Below are positions 1 to 12,923 of a stretch of DNA of 64,000 bases, piece by piece (position 1 is the stretch's first letter; the number at the start of each line of letters is the position of its first letter). The notes under the pieces are model-generated. The model saw only the letters and a program-made list of their open reading frames with translations. It had not been told where the DNA came from and did no database searches. Origin of the DNA: Prionace glauca (lineage: Eukaryota; Chordata; Chondrichthyes; Carcharhiniformes; Carcharhinidae); assembly GCA_037974335.1 (NCBI GenBank), contig CM075760.1:43962103-44026102 (forward strand). Direction: 5' to 3'. The position numbers and the translations under genes were made by a program.

Positions 1-1720
1 ACTGCAGGAGGACTGCACCCAATGTACTTCGCATGGCTTATACAGCGAGGCAGTATGGGTAGAGTGCAGGAATAGGAAGGGTGTACTCACAAGATTCAGC
101 ATTTTCTATTGGCCTCCCAGCAACTAGCGGGAGATTGAGAAAGAGATATGAATGAGAATTTGGCAAGATGGAAAAGTAACAGGGTTGTTGTGGTGGGAGA
201 GTTAATTTCCTCAAAATTGACGGGGATTCATTTTGTGCTCAGTGTGTGGATGGGGCAGAGTTTGTAAGGAACATCCAGGAGGGCTTCCCGAAACATTATA
301 TAGGTAATCCAACTAGGGAAGTGGCTGGAAATAGGGGATCAGCCTGGACAGGTGGTCGATATTTCAGTGGGGGAGCAGTTGGGGAACTGAGAGCACAACT
401 CAGTAAGTGTTAAGGTACGGACAGAGAAAGGTAAGTGTAATACTCAAGTGAAGACACTAAACTGGGGGATGACTAATTATAACAATATTAGGCAGAAACT
501 GAAGAATGGAGATTGGGGCAAATCAACATCTGGCACGTGGGAGGCTTTCAAGTGCAAGTTGATAGGAATTCCGGACTGGCACATTCCAATGAGAATGAAG
601 GGTAGGTATGGCAAGTTTCGGGAACATTGTAAAACGAGAGAAATTATGAGCCTCGTCAAAGTGGGAAAAAAAAAGATTTTTTCTGTCCTAGGAAGACACA
701 AAACAATTATGAAATACAAGGAAAGTAAAACGAAACTTAAGCAAAGAGTAAAGAGGGCGAAAATGGGTCACGAGAATTAATTTGCCGCAGGATGGAAGAA
801 AATCCAAAGGCGTTTTACACATATATAAAGGGCAAATGTTTAGCCAGGGAGGGGGTTGACACACCCGAGGATAGGTGAGGGATTCTATGCGCGGATCCAG
901 GGAAATGACGAGGTATTGAATACTTCACGTCAGTATTCACTAAAGAGAAGTACTTAGTGCATGATGAGTCTGGGAAAGGATGCACAAGTAGTTTGAGTCA
1001 TGTTGAGATAAAAAAGGAGGAGATATTGGGGTTCTTGAGAAACATTACGGTAGTCAAGTCCCCAGGGACTGATGTGATATACCGCAGAATAATGCGAGAG
1101 GCCAGGAGGAAATTGCTGGGGTTTTGAGAGAAATCTTTGTATCATCACTGGCTATAGTGGAAGTACGAGGATTGGAGAAGAGCTGATTTTTGTTTTGGAA
1201 GAATAGCTACCATAATCCAGGTAAGCACAGGCCAATGAGCCTTACGCCAGTGGTCAGGAAATTATCGAAGAGAATTCTTCGAGAGAGGATTTAATTCCTC
1301 TTTGAAATAAGTGGATATGTTAGTGAAAGGCAACATTTTTTTTGAAGACCAGACCGTGTCTGACTAACATGATCAAGTTTATTTTTGAGGAAGTGATGAA
1401 GATGACTGATGATGGTAGAGCAGTGGATATTGTCTACATGGACACCAGTAAACCCTCTGACAAAGTCCCTTATGGCAGAGTGGTACAGAATTTGCAGTAA
1501 AATGAGATCAGAGGTGAGATAATTAGGTGGATGGAGAGCTGGCTCAGTCATAGAAAACCGAGTGTAGCTGTGCAGGTGTGCGTTTCCCAATGGAGTGTTG
1601 TGGCTCAGGGATCAGTTCTGGAACCTTTGCTGTTTGTCATAGATGTATAGATGATTAGAAGGAAATTGTGGAATCAGCTTGGAGATAATCGGTACATTGG
1701 GGGAAAGGTTGGAAAGCAAC
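1..1720 (+). mobile_element. Decayed CR1-like LINE, endonuclease-RT part
   Basis: This is an old non-LTR retrotransposon copy. Translated pieces keep LINE reverse-transcriptase signatures, for example YMDTSK followed by DKVPYG near 1435-1475, matching the MDFSKAFDKV block of the better copy at 22.66 kb. Blocks around 790-1140 (ENPKAFY, then VFTKE-like and PGTD-like stretches) follow the same order as that copy. Stops and frameshifts are frequent, so it is a dead copy. The family call rests on RT similarity and the typical 3' ends elsewhere in the window; the 5' boundary lies outside the window or is unclear. Confidence 0.7.
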
Positions 1721-1929
1721 TATTTAAGGTAAATAGTGACAGGGCAAAAAGAACTAATTGGTTGAATGGACGAGTAATTTGCATATTTAATATATTGCAG
1801 AGAAAAGTTACATGATCAGTTTTGTTCAACAGAATTTGAAGAAAAAAATGGAAATGATGAAAGTGAATATAGACCCCGAGGGACTTGAGTGAATATGTGT
1901 ATAAATCATTCATGATGCAAGATAGGTTG

Positions 1930-2590
1930 AGACAGCTGCAAACAAAATAAAGTGAATAGTTTTTGTCTATTGGGGAAAAGAATACAGAAGCAAGGAAGTT
2001 GTGCTAAATTTGTAGAAAACACTTGGAAAATCGTCAACCGAAAAATTCGGTCCAATTTTCGGCACCGAACTCAGGCAGAATGTAAAGTCAATAGGCTGGA
2101 TGGAAAGGAAAACACGAGAATAAGTCCAGAGATCAGAAAGTTCAGTGACGAAAATATTTTGGAGAAGTTCGGACTAATTTCCTTGACAGGAAGTTGCTGA
2201 TGTGACTTTAACGAGGCATTCAAAATCCTGCGGGGTCTTGACAGAGTAGATAGAGAGAAACTGTTCAATGGCAGAAGGATCTTGACACAGAGGGAGCGGG
2301 TTGAAGTAAATTGGTGGAAGAAACATGGAGACATCAGGAAAAACATTGTCAGACAGTGAGTGATCCAGATCTGGAATGTGCTGTTTGAGAGTATGGTGCA
2401 GGCAGCGCCAATTAATGGGTTCAAAATGGGATTGAATAATTGTCTGAAAATGAACAAAATGCTAGACTGTGGGGTCCAGAGTGTTATTGGATGAATTGCT
2501 CCTTTCGAGGGCCAACACACACATGACGCTTCAAAATGGCCTTCTTCTCTGCTGTAAGTACTTTATCAATGTTGAAAGGGTGACAGTGGC
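1930..2590 (+). mobile_element. CR1-like LINE 3' region (copy A)
   Basis: The stretch is clearly homologous to 57440-58000. Both encode an eroded FKILRGLDRVDREKL segment typical of the C-terminal domain of CR1-clade ORF2, and both end in the same non-coding segment (GCTTCAAAATGGCC-like). It is broken by stops. The two copies probably represent one subfamily. Confidence 0.7.
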
Positions 2591-2929
2591 AGAGTGGTAA
2601 TATCTCTGTGAGGGTAGGCCAATTTCTCAAGATAAGTATTCAAGTCCAACTACAACAGGCTTCAAAATGCAATTACAATTTTGAATGTAAAGGTAACTTC
2701 CGTGATTGCGGCCATGACTTGAAATATATCAGATTCTCTAATGCCCTGCAGAAAAGAAAACCTTCCATCATTTCCCAGTTTAGCCCAGAGGTGACTCTAG
2801 GCACACACGTCCTTGGCTATTACGTGCCTTTTATGATGGTCAAGAAAACCAGTAAATTCAGTGTATTAGCGATTGCCAATATATGCTGGCCTTACCAGCT
2901 GGATATACAGCCCATGAAAGAATGAGAAA

Positions 2930-3380
2930 CAGCAACTAAAATCAGCATTTCACAACTCCTGCTATAGCAAGGCTAGTCCAGGAGATGGCAGTGAAACTGC
3001 ATTTTTTGGCACGACAACATACAGAAGATCGTCTCAGTTATTTCTGAAATAGACTCAGTCTTTGCCCATCCTAAACGTGACCCATTTTATATGACACGAA
3101 ATCATATTTCTGATTATATGACAATAATTCTCAGTTGATTCTGTACTCAGCAAAATCCCAGTTGTTTGAGTGTGGCATGTCTCTGTTTATATGAGAAAAC
3201 GCCACGCTGGTTAGAGAGTGTTAGATACTCTATACACCCTCTCAGTAATGGCTGAACTGGGCCCAGTCTGCATCTATATTAGTACAGGTGCTATATTGAT
3301 ATCTGGTGTATTCGGCCCTGTCTCAATATTACTGCACGAAACCAGTCTCTCGATTATATTGCAACAGATAGTATTAGTTG
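2930..3380 (-). repeat. Degenerate dispersed minisatellite motif
   Basis: Loose repeats of a motif of about 28-30 bp, which in the other orientation reads roughly AGTGTAATATAAACAGAGACAG. The same motif recurs at 4.14-4.6, 12.6-12.8, 14.8-15.7, 18.6, 30.7-31.1 and 31.5 kb. No coding content is visible. Confidence 0.5.
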
Positions 3381-3384
3381 GATT

Positions 3385-3525
3385 CGCCATGCAAAATTGT
3401 CCGTTATTTTCCCTCAGAATATGTGGAATAGCCATGGTAAGGGCAGAGGGGAGGACCTGGGGTGGGATGCAGACTCGATGGGCCAGATGGCCTTTCTTCT
3501 GAACTGTAGGAATTTTATGGTTTTA
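3385..3525 (+). mobile_element. SINE 3' end
   Basis: The segment GATGGGCCAGATGGCC followed by CTGTAGGAATTTTATGG is the 3' end of the tRNA-derived SINE family seen whole or in part at 26.05, 28.7 and 61.2 kb. The head is missing. Confidence 0.6.
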
Positions 3526-4139
3526 TGTCTAACAAACATCATAAACATTTGCGTGCTTACTTATTTTAAATATTCTATTTTCTAATAACCCCCTTTGGAG
3601 AAATGATCTCTTTTAGCAATTCCCCTTCAGTTTTCCCAGTGATAACCTTCAGCCCACTCTGTCTTCCATGAGTGCATGAAAACACCAAACAGTTCATGTG
3701 TTTCAACTGAAGAACGTTTAATATGTAATTATTTACTGACAACCCTTCTGTTGTGCGCTCTTGCATATAAAATTATTGCAGCCTCACTATTTTGTCCCCG
3801 GTGATGACTTATCTGTCTTTAGAGATCTGTTGGAAAATTGATAAATCACGTCTCGAATGACGGGGAGATTGTGAAAATTGTTCTTCTCAGCGTCTCATTA
3901 AACTTCCTGATATAGGACTCAATTGTGTGCTGATTTGTGAAAATGGTAATAAAAATGACCCTGGACATATAGCCGACAGGAGATAATTACAACTGGAATT
4001 CTCAGACTTCTTATTTCTATTGATGCAAAGGATTGAAACATCTGCTCCTCTCCAGATAAGGAACAATATTTCTGTTTAACCGTTACCTTCACCAATTCCA
4101 TGGTAACCACCCTAAACATCTTCTACTGTGTATAGATTG
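3526..4139. other. No gene seen
   Basis: AT-rich sequence with short open frames only. I see no conserved motif, RNA gene or recognisable repeat. Confidence 0.5.
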
Positions 4140-4612
4140 TACAATCTAGGTAATGCGATGAATCAGGATCAGGTGCATCATAAGAGTGGCCAGACCTTAT
4201 GTGATATAAACAGTGATATCACCTGGTGAACAAGGACTGCAGCGGTTCAAGATAGCAGCTCATCACCACATTGTCAGGGGCAATTAGAGAAGGGCAACAG
4301 ATGACAGTGCTGCCCACACCCTATAAATGATTAAACATAATGCTCCAACAACAGAAGAAGAATCTAATCTAATATAGACAGATATGCTCGCACAATGATG
4401 ACATAAACTGGCTGGGAGAATCACGTGAACCAACGTATCCAGAGTAAGAGAGACAGAACATGATATAACATTTAAATAAACATTTTTTGTGCGTGTGATC
4501 ATTCGAGAGAAAGTGATTTGACCAATAACGACAGGCAGGGGTCAAATGCAGCAAAATCTGATGCAGGTTCTAATTCACAACGGATTGGGTAACGGTTTCC
4601 AAAAGTAATTAT
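4140..4612 (+). repeat. Degenerate minisatellite motif before the satellite
   Basis: Scattered copies of the AGTGTAATATAAACAGAGA-like motif (for example around 4195-4215 and 4380-4470) lie directly against the 84-bp satellite. This may be the ancestral material of the satellite (inference). Confidence 0.4.
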
Positions 4613-7600
4613 TGAGAATTAGAACATTACAATGTGAATGACTGGCCCCAGTGTATCACTAACAGAAACAGCTGGGCCCGGAGTCAGACTGGAACCTGAG
4701 AATTCGAACATTACAATGTGAATGACCGGCCCCAGTGTATCACTAACAGAGACAGCTGGTCCCGGAGTCAGACTGGGACCTGAGAATTAGAACATTATAA
4801 TTTGAATGACGGGCTCCAGTGTATCACTGACAGAGACAGCTGGGCCCGGAGTCAGACTGGAACCTGAGAATTAGAACATTACAATGTGAATGACCGGCCA
4901 CAGTGTACCACTGACAGAGAGAGCTGGGCCCGGAGTCAGACTGGGAGCTGAGAATTACAACATTACAATGTGAATGACTGGCCCCAGTGTATCACTGACA
5001 GAGACAGCTGGGCCCGGAGTCAGACTGGAACCTGTGAATTAGAACATTACAATGTGAATGACTGGCCCCAGTGTATCACTGACAGAGACAGCTGGGCCCC
5101 GAGTCAGACTGGAACCTGAGAATTAGAACATTACAATGTGAATGACTGGCCCCAGTGTATCACTAACAGAGACAGCTGGGCCCGGAGTCAGACTGGAACC
5201 TGAGAATTAGAATATTACAATGTGAATGACTGGCCCCAGTGTATCACTGACAGAGACAGCTGGGCCTCGAGTCAGACTGGGACCTGAGAATTAGAACATT
5301 ACAATGTCAATGACTGGCCCCAGTGTATCACTAACAGAGAGAGCTGGGCCTGGAGTCAGATTGGGACCTGAGAATTAGAACATTACAATGTGAATGACCG
5401 GCCCCAGTGTATCACTGACAGACACAGCTGGGCCCGGGGTCAGACTGGGACCTGAGAATTAGAACATTACAATGTGAATGACCGGCCCCAGTGTATCACT
5501 GACAGAGACAGCTGGGCCGGGGTCAGACTGGGACCTGAGAATTAGAACATTACAATGTGAATGACCGGCCCCAGTGTATCACTGACAGAGAGAGCTGGGC
5601 CCGGAGTCAGACTGGAACCTGAGAATTAGAACATTACAATGTGAATGACAGGCCCCAGTGTATCACTGACAGAGACAGCTGGGCCCGGAGTCAGACTGGG
5701 ACCTGAGAATTAGAACATTACAATGTGAATGACTGGCCCCAGTGTATCACTAACAGAGACAGCTGGGCCCGGAGTCAGACTGGGACCTGAGAATTAGAAC
5801 ATTACAAAGTGAAAAATTGGCCCCAGTGTATCACTGACAGAGACAGCTGGGCCCAGAGTCAGACTGGGACCTGAAAATTAGAACATTACAATGTGAATGA
5901 CTGGCCCCAGTGTATCACTAACAGAGACAGCTGGGCCCGGGGTCAGACTGGGACCTGAGAATTAGAACATTACAATGTGAATGACCGGCCCCAGTGTATC
6001 AGTGACAGAGACAGCTGGGCCCAGAGTCAGACTGGAAACTGAGAATTAGAACATTACAATGTGAATGACTGGCCCCAGTGTATCACTGACAGAGACAGCT
6101 GGGCCCGGAGTCAGACTGGGACCTGAGAATTAGAACATTACAATGTGAATGACTGGCCCCAGTGTATCACTACAGAGAGAGCTGGGCCCGGAGTCAGACT
6201 GGAACCTGAGAATTAGAACATTACAATGTGAATGACTGGCCCCAGTGTATCACTGACAGAGACAGCTGGGCCCAGAGTCAGACTGGAACCTGAGAATTAG
6301 AACATTACAATGTGAATGACTAGCCCCAGTGTATCACTGACAGAGACAGCTGGGCCCGGAGTCAGACTGGGACCTGAGAATTAGAACATTACAATGTGAA
6401 TGACTGGCCCCAGTGTATCACTGACAGAGACAGCTGGGCCCAGAGTCAGACTGGAACCTGAGAATTAGAACATTACAATGTGAATGACTGGCCCCAGTGT
6501 ATCACTGACAGAGACAGCTGGGCCCAGAGTCAGACTGGAACCTGAGAATTAGAACATTACAATGTGAATGACTGGCCCCAGTGTATCACTGACAGAGACA
6601 GCTGGGCCCAGAGTCAGACTAGAACATGAGAATTAGAACATTACAATGTGAATGACTGGCCCCAGTGTATCACTAACAGAAACAGCTGGGCCCTGAGTCA
6701 GACTGGAACCTGAGAATTCGAACATTACAATGTGAATGACCGGCCCCAGTGTATCACTAACAGAGACAGCTGGTCCCGGAGTCAGACTGGGACCTGAGAA
6801 TTAGAACATTATAATTTGAATGACGGGCTCCAGTGTATCACTGACAGAGACAGCTGGGCCCGGAGTCAGACTGGAACCTGAGAATTAGAACATTACAATG
6901 TGAATGACCGGCCACAGTGTACCACTGACAGAGAGAGCTGGGCCCGGAGTCAGACTGGGAGCTGAGAATTACAACATTACAATGTGAATGACTGGCCCCA
7001 GTGTATCACTGACAGAGACAGCTGGGCCCGGAGTCAGACTGGAACCTGTGAATTAGAACATTACAATGTGAATGACTGGCCCCAGTGTATCACTGACAGA
7101 GACAGCTGGGCCCCGAGTCAGACTGGAACCTGAGAATTAGAACATTACAATGTGAATGACTGGCCCCAGTGTATCACTAACAGAGACAGCTGGGCCCGGA
7201 GTCAGACTGGAACCTGAGAATTAGAATATTACAATGTGAATGACTGGCCCCAGTGTATCACTGACAGAGACAGCTGGGCCTCGAGTCAGACTGGGACCTG
7301 AGAATTAGAACATTACAATGTCAATGACTGGCCCCAGTGTATCACTAACAGAGAGAGCTGGGCCTGGAGTCAGATTGGGACCTGAGAATTAGAACATTAC
7401 AATGTGAATGACCGGCCCCAGTGTATCACTGACAGACACAGCTGGGCCCGGGGTCAGACTGGGACCTGAGAATTAGAACATTACAATGTGAATGACCGGC
7501 CCCAGTGTATCACTGACAGAGACAGCTGGGCCGGGGTCAGACTGGGACCTGAGAATTAGAACATTACAATGTGAATGACCGGCCCCAGTGTATCACTGAC

Positions 7601-8654
7601 AGAGAGAGCTGGGCCCGGAGTCAGACTGGAACCTGAGAATTAGAACATTACAATGTGAATGACAGGCCCCAGTGTATCACTGACAGAGACAGCTGGGCCC
7701 GGAGTCAGACTGGGACCTGAGAATTAGAACATTACAATGTGAATGACTGGCCCCAGTGTATCACTAACAGAGACAGCTGGGCCCGGAGTCAGACTGGGAC
7801 CTGAGAATTAGAACATTACAAAGTGAAAAATTGGCCCCAGTGTATCACTGACAGAGACAGCTGGGCCCAGAGTCAGACTGGGACCTGAAAATTAGAACAT
7901 TACAATGTGAATGACTGGCCCCAGTGTATCACTAACAGAGACAGCTGGGCCCGGGGTCAGACTGGGACCTGAGAATTAGAACATTACAATGTGAATGACC
8001 GGCCCCAGTGTATCAGTGACAGAGACAGCTGGGCCCAGAGTCAGACTGGAAACTGAGAATTAGAACATTACAATGTGAATGACTGGCCCCAGTGTATCAC
8101 TGACAGAGACAGCTGGGCCCGGAGTCAGACTGGGACCTGAGAATTAGAACATTACAATGTGAATGACTGGCCCCAGTGTATCACTACAGAGAGAGCTGGG
8201 CCCGGAGTCAGACTGGAACCTGAGAATTAGAACATTACAATGTGAATGACTGGCCCCAGTGTATCACTGACAGAGACAGCTGGGCCCAGAGTCAGACTGG
8301 AACCTGAGAATTAGAACATTACAATGTGAATGACTAGCCCCAGTGTATCACTGACAGAGACAGCTGGGCCCGGAGTCAGACTGGGACCTGAGAATTAGAA
8401 CATTACAATGTGAATGACTGGCCCCAGTGTATCACTGACAGAGACAGCTGGGCCCAGAGTCAGACTGGAACCTGAGAATTAGAACATTACAATGTGAATG
8501 ACTGGCCCCAGTGTATCACTGACAGAGACAGCTGGGCCCAGAGTCAGACTGGAACCTGAGAATTAGAACATTACAATGTGAATGACTGGCCCCAGTGTAT
8601 CACTGACAGAGACAGCTGGGCCCAGAGTCAGACTAGAACATGAGAATTAGAACA
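4613..8654 (+). repeat. Higher-order repeat: 2014-bp block in tandem
   Basis: Diagnostic monomer variants recur at a fixed offset of 2014 bp: AATTCGAAC at 4701 and 6715, GGGCCGGGGT at 5514 and 7528, and TATAATTTGAATGACGGG near 4796 and 6810. The two blocks (about 4613-6626 and 6627-8640) look almost identical by eye. One difference is GCCCGGAG against GCCCTGAG in the first monomer. The block is 24 monomers minus two nucleotides. Confidence 0.9.
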
Positions 8655-10070
8655 TTACAATGTGAATGAGTGGCCCCAGTGTATCACTAACAGAGACAGC
8701 TGGGCCCGGAGTCAGACTGGAACCTGAGAATTGGAACATTACAATGTGATTGACTGGCCCCAGTGTATCACTAACAGAGACAGCTGGGCCCGGAGTCAGA
8801 CTGGAACCTGAGAATTGGAACATTACAATGTGAATGACCGGCCCCAGTGTATCACTGACAGAGACAGCTGGGCCCGGAGTCAGACTGGGACCTGAGAATT
8901 AGAACATTACAATTTGAATGACTGGCTCCAGTGTATCACTGACAGAGACAGCTGGGCCCGGAGTCAGACTGGAACCTGAGAATTAGAACATTACAATGTG
9001 AATGACCGGCCCCAGTGTATCACTGACAGACACAGCTGGGCCTGGAGTCAGACTGGGACCTGAGAATTAGAACATTGCAATGTGAATAACTGGCCCCAGT
9101 GTATCACTAACAGAGACAGCTGGGCCCGAAGTCAGACTGGGACCTGAGATTTAGAACATTACAATGTGAATGACTGGTCCCAGTGTATCACTGACAGAGA
9201 CAGCTGGGCCCAGAGTCAGACTAGGACCTGAGAATTAGAACATTACAATGTGAATGACCGGCCCCAGTGTATCACTGACAGAGACGGCTGGGCCCGGAGT
9301 CAGACTGGGACCTGAGATTTAGAACATTACAATCTGAATGACTGGCCCCACTGTATCACTGACAGAGACAGCTGGGCCCGGAGCCAGACTGGAACCTGAG
9401 AATGAGAACATTACAATGTGAATGACTGGCCCCAGTGTATCACTGACAGAGACAGCTGGGCCCGGAGTCAGACTGGGACATGAGAATTAGAACATTACAA
9501 TATGAATGACTGGCCCCAGTGTATCACTGACAGAGACAGCTGGGCCCGGAGTCAAACTGGAACCTGAGAATTAGAACATTACAATGTGAATGACTGGTTC
9601 CAGTGTATCACTGACAGAGACAGCTGGGCCCGGAGTCAGACTGGAAACTGAGAATTAGAACATTACAATGTGAATGACTGGCTCCAGTGTAACACTGACA
9701 GAGACAGCTGGGCCCGGAGTCAGACTGGAACCTGAGAATTAGAACATTACAATGTGAATGACTGGCTCCAGTGTATCACTGACAGAGACAGCTGGGCCCG
9801 GAGTCAGACTGGAACCTGAGAATTAGAACATTACAATGTGAATGACTGGCTCCAGTGTAACACTGACAGAGACAGCTGGGCCCGGAGTCAGACTGGGACC
9901 TGAGAATTAGAACATTACAATGTGAATGACTGGCCCCAGTGTATCACTGACAGAGACAGCTGGGCCCGGAGTCAGACTGGGATCTGAGAATTAGAACATT
10001 ACAATGTGAATGACTGGCTCCAGTGTATCACTAACAGAGACAGCTGGGCCGGAGTCAGACTGGGACCTGA
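4613..10070 (+). repeat. 84-bp satellite array, about 65 copies
   Basis: A head-to-tail array of an 84-bp monomer beginning GAGAATTAGAACATTACAAT and containing GTGTATCACTGACAGAGACA and CAGCTGGGCCCGGAGTCAGA. The array spans about 5458 bp, or 65 monomers. Monomers differ mainly at a few sites (TGG/CGG before CCCC, CTGACA/CTAACA, GGCCCGG/GGCCCAG). A few have small deletions, such as GGGCCGGGGT near 5514 and CACTACAGAG near 6168. There is no long open frame and no spacer diversity, so it is not CRISPR-like. The monomer may be three diverged units of 28 bp. Confidence 0.95.
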
Positions 10071-10381
10071 TATAAGGAAGGAATAATTTCTGGGGCCTGA
10101 GAGCAGGTTTCTTTGTCATGAGGAGTGAGGCAGGGATTTGTGTGGCAAACACGGATTGGAAACCCTACCACAACCGCAAGAGTGACTGACTCCACCTGAC
10201 CGAGGCTTGTATTCACGAGGACTGAAACGACGAACTATGAAACCCTCATCAGAGGGAGAAAAGCAGTGCAATAAATGTTAAGGATTATTGTGTTTTTCCT
10301 AAAAAAAAAGTTTGATCCGATGCTAATCTGTTCAAAGTGATGTTTTGTAAATAGAATCCACTTTCGGAATGGTTCCTGGCA

Positions 10382-10384
<3 letters not shown>
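10071..10384. other. Unique flank of the satellite; no gene seen
   Basis: Non-repetitive sequence between the satellite and the CA microsatellite, without coding signal. Confidence 0.5.
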
Positions 10385-10439
<55 letters not shown>

Positions 10440-10440
10440 G

Positions 10441-10477
<37 letters not shown>

Positions 10478-10516
10478 CACACACACACACGCACACACTC
10501 ACACACACAACACACA
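10385..10516 (+). repeat. (CA)n microsatellite
   Basis: About 130 bp of nearly pure CA with a few AAAC and GAAAC interruptions. Open frames across it encode only Thr-His or Cys-Val runs and are not genes. Confidence 0.95.
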
Positions 10517-12045
10517 GGTTCTGTCAAAACATAAGATTAGCACAAGACGACAATTGTATAAATATTCCATTTCATTCCGTTTTAATGAAGGACAGGGAGA
10601 GACACAAAAAGGATGCTGGGACACTGATATAGATGAACCTTAAAATTCTCCCATTCTCGAGAATCCATCAAAACTTCATCCCATGAAGGATATATCGAAT
10701 TTATTTTCCAAAGTTTCTGTGAAATCTAATTCCATCACCCTTCCACGCTGTTCATTCCAGTTCATCACAACTACTGTGTAAAAGTAAACACTTATCTTTC
10801 TGTCTCGCTGCTCAATAAAATAACTTTGTGCCCATTGGTTGCTGACCGTCCCCCAGTTGAAAGATTCTCTCTTTAATTAACCCAATCACAACTTCATGAT
10901 TATGAACACTAATAAATGTGTTGAAAAGACTGGCAAGGAGATAAAGACAGCGGGAGAGTTACGAGAAAGCAAACCGGGGGGGCTGACAGATAAAAGCTGA
11001 CGAACAAAAATAAATAGCAGATGGAGAGAAAATGATCAAACAACGAAAGATAACAGCTATCATTCCCTCCATTCATAGATCCCGGGGGAGTTCAGTGACT
11101 GATCCACTGACCATCCAGTTATGTCCGGGAATGGAAACTTTAACCAGATCACACCAGGCTCATTTGTAAATGTCACCGCAATGTGACCTGTCTGACTCTG
11201 CCCTGACTCTGTGGGCAGTTATAAGCCGCACTGACAGATGTTCTCACCAGATTGTGGTCTCTGGATTTATTTTCTGCTCGGAAGGGAGATGTGCGGTTTG
11301 GAACCGGCAGCAGAGAAACAGGAAGTTGTGTTACCTGAGAATGAAACAACCGGGGCCAGTTTGATGTTATCACCGTGAACAGTCTTCCTGCCTGTGAGGG
11401 TGAGCTCACTCTGAAAGCATCAAGAACAGTCACACAGATTGCTGCCGGTCTCAGCATTACAGTCACCCCCATTCCCATGTTAATGAATCAAGAAAATGAT
11501 CATATTTGGTGTTTAAACAGATTAATTGAAGGGAAGATGGACTGAAGGTTACGACTGAGGGAAAAGAGAAAAAATTAAAGCAACATTTTTTATCCGCAGA
11601 GACATTCCGAAATAGAAAGTTTAAGTGTGCTGGGTTGTGTGTGAGAAATAGAGGAGAAAGGTTAATTGAGTGAAATGGTTAAGTTCCTACAATGAATTTA
11701 CCTCTGCTGAGATTTTTGTGCTTTATCTTTTCAGTCACAAGGTGCATTAAGGAAGAAGAAAGAAATAGTCTGGGAGTCAGATCCGTCTCCTGGGAACCTG
11801 TGTGAGTTAATGGAGACTGAGAGAGAGGAGAGAGGTTATCTGATTTAGGTTCAGTCTGAGACAAAGAGAGAAGTTCAGTGAATCATTTGAAAGATGCATT
11901 GCCTTGGCAGCGGAATGACCAGCTGTACATCACATTCAAGAGCGTCCAGGGCCATTCATTAACTTTATTTATTGACTGAGACACAGAATGTACAATAAAT
12001 ACTGAATAAATTACAATATCATGCTAAAATTAATAACAATTATTT
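10517..12045. other. No gene seen
   Basis: Mixed-composition intergenic DNA. Open frames of 60-100 codons occur on both strands around 11.17-11.48 kb, but none shows a recognisable motif, splice context or conserved domain. Confidence 0.5.
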
Positions 12046-12048
12046 ACA

Positions 12049-12236
12049 TAGTGGTAAGCACTGGTACCTCACACTGTGAGGGACACAGGTTCCATTTAAG
12101 CCTTGTGTAACTGTGTGGTGTTTACACATTCACCCCATATGTGCGTGGAGTTCCTCCAGGTTTACTGCTTTCTTCCTACAGTCCAAAGATGTACAGGTTA
12201 GTTGGAGTGGCCATGTTGAATTGTCCTTTAGTGTCC
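12049..12236 (+). mobile_element. tRNA-derived SINE (partial)
   Basis: Starts with a diverged tRNA-like head (GTGGTAAGCACTGGTACCTC, then ACACAGGTTCCATT as a B-box-like element) and continues with the SINE body ending near CCATGTTGAATTGTCC. Same family as 26.05 and 60.72 kb. The 3' end is absent. Confidence 0.7.
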
Positions 12237-12559
12237 ATTTGCAGTGCAATGTGACATACATTCATTCTGTTCCTCAATCACTTTTGAACAAGAGGATGTT
12301 ACAAGTTTCATCCCAAACTTTCAATAAAATATTCCAGGAAATGCGAGAGCAATTAAATATGATGAACAACTCCCAGTAGTTATTAACAAGACGAAACACA
12401 TTCTTCGAATCCCATTACATTTTTAAAGCTAATTTCCATCTTTTCATCTCGTTCTGTCCTTTTTTTCCATCTGTCAAACGCATTTTATATAAAACCAGTT
12501 ACTGAGACAGTGTTGGCTTTATTATTAGTGTCCAATATAATACAAAGTAAGGCACGGAT

Positions 12560-12837
12560 GTGTTCAGTAGTGCATGACACAGAGCCTAACACAATCATAT
12601 CTGAGATGGAGCCCAATGTAACAGAAATGGCCTCTTGGCTGAACAAAAACTCAGAAATGATGATTTGTAGCAATTATCACGGCATGTCATCATATAATAA
12701 TAAATGGAATGGTGTGTCATGTAATATAAACAAATATAAGGTCTATTGCAATGATGATTCAAATGAGTCGCATGCAGTAAATAAAGACACAAGGCCCAGT
12801 GTCTTGCTGTACATGTCTGCAACAAATGTATGTGCGT
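12560..12837 (+). repeat. Degenerate dispersed minisatellite motif
   Basis: The segment around 12710-12830 (CATGTAATATAAACAAATAT and AGTAAATAAAGACACAAGGC) is clearly similar to 15050-15150, so the two belong to one dispersed repeat. Confidence 0.55.
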
Positions 12838-12883
12838 GAGAGAGAAAGAGAGAGAGAGACAGAGGCAGGGGCAGAGGCGGGGA

Positions 12884-12922
<39 letters not shown>

Positions 12923-12923
12923 C
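12838..12923 (+). repeat. (GA)n microsatellite
   Basis: Interrupted GA tract with GGCAGAGGCGG-like interruptions. Leu-Ser-rich frames on the other strand are artefacts of it. Confidence 0.9.

Noticed and set aside
4613-10070. CRISPR-like regular array
   Set aside because: Units are contiguous 84-bp monomers without unique spacers, in a vertebrate genome; it is a satellite.
10235-10632. Overlapping frames giving Cys-Val-rich or Thr-His-rich proteins
   Set aside because: They only translate the CA microsatellite in different frames.
11170-11480. Opposed frames of 64 and 101 codons
   Set aside because: No motif, no repeat relation and no splice signals; judged as chance open frames.
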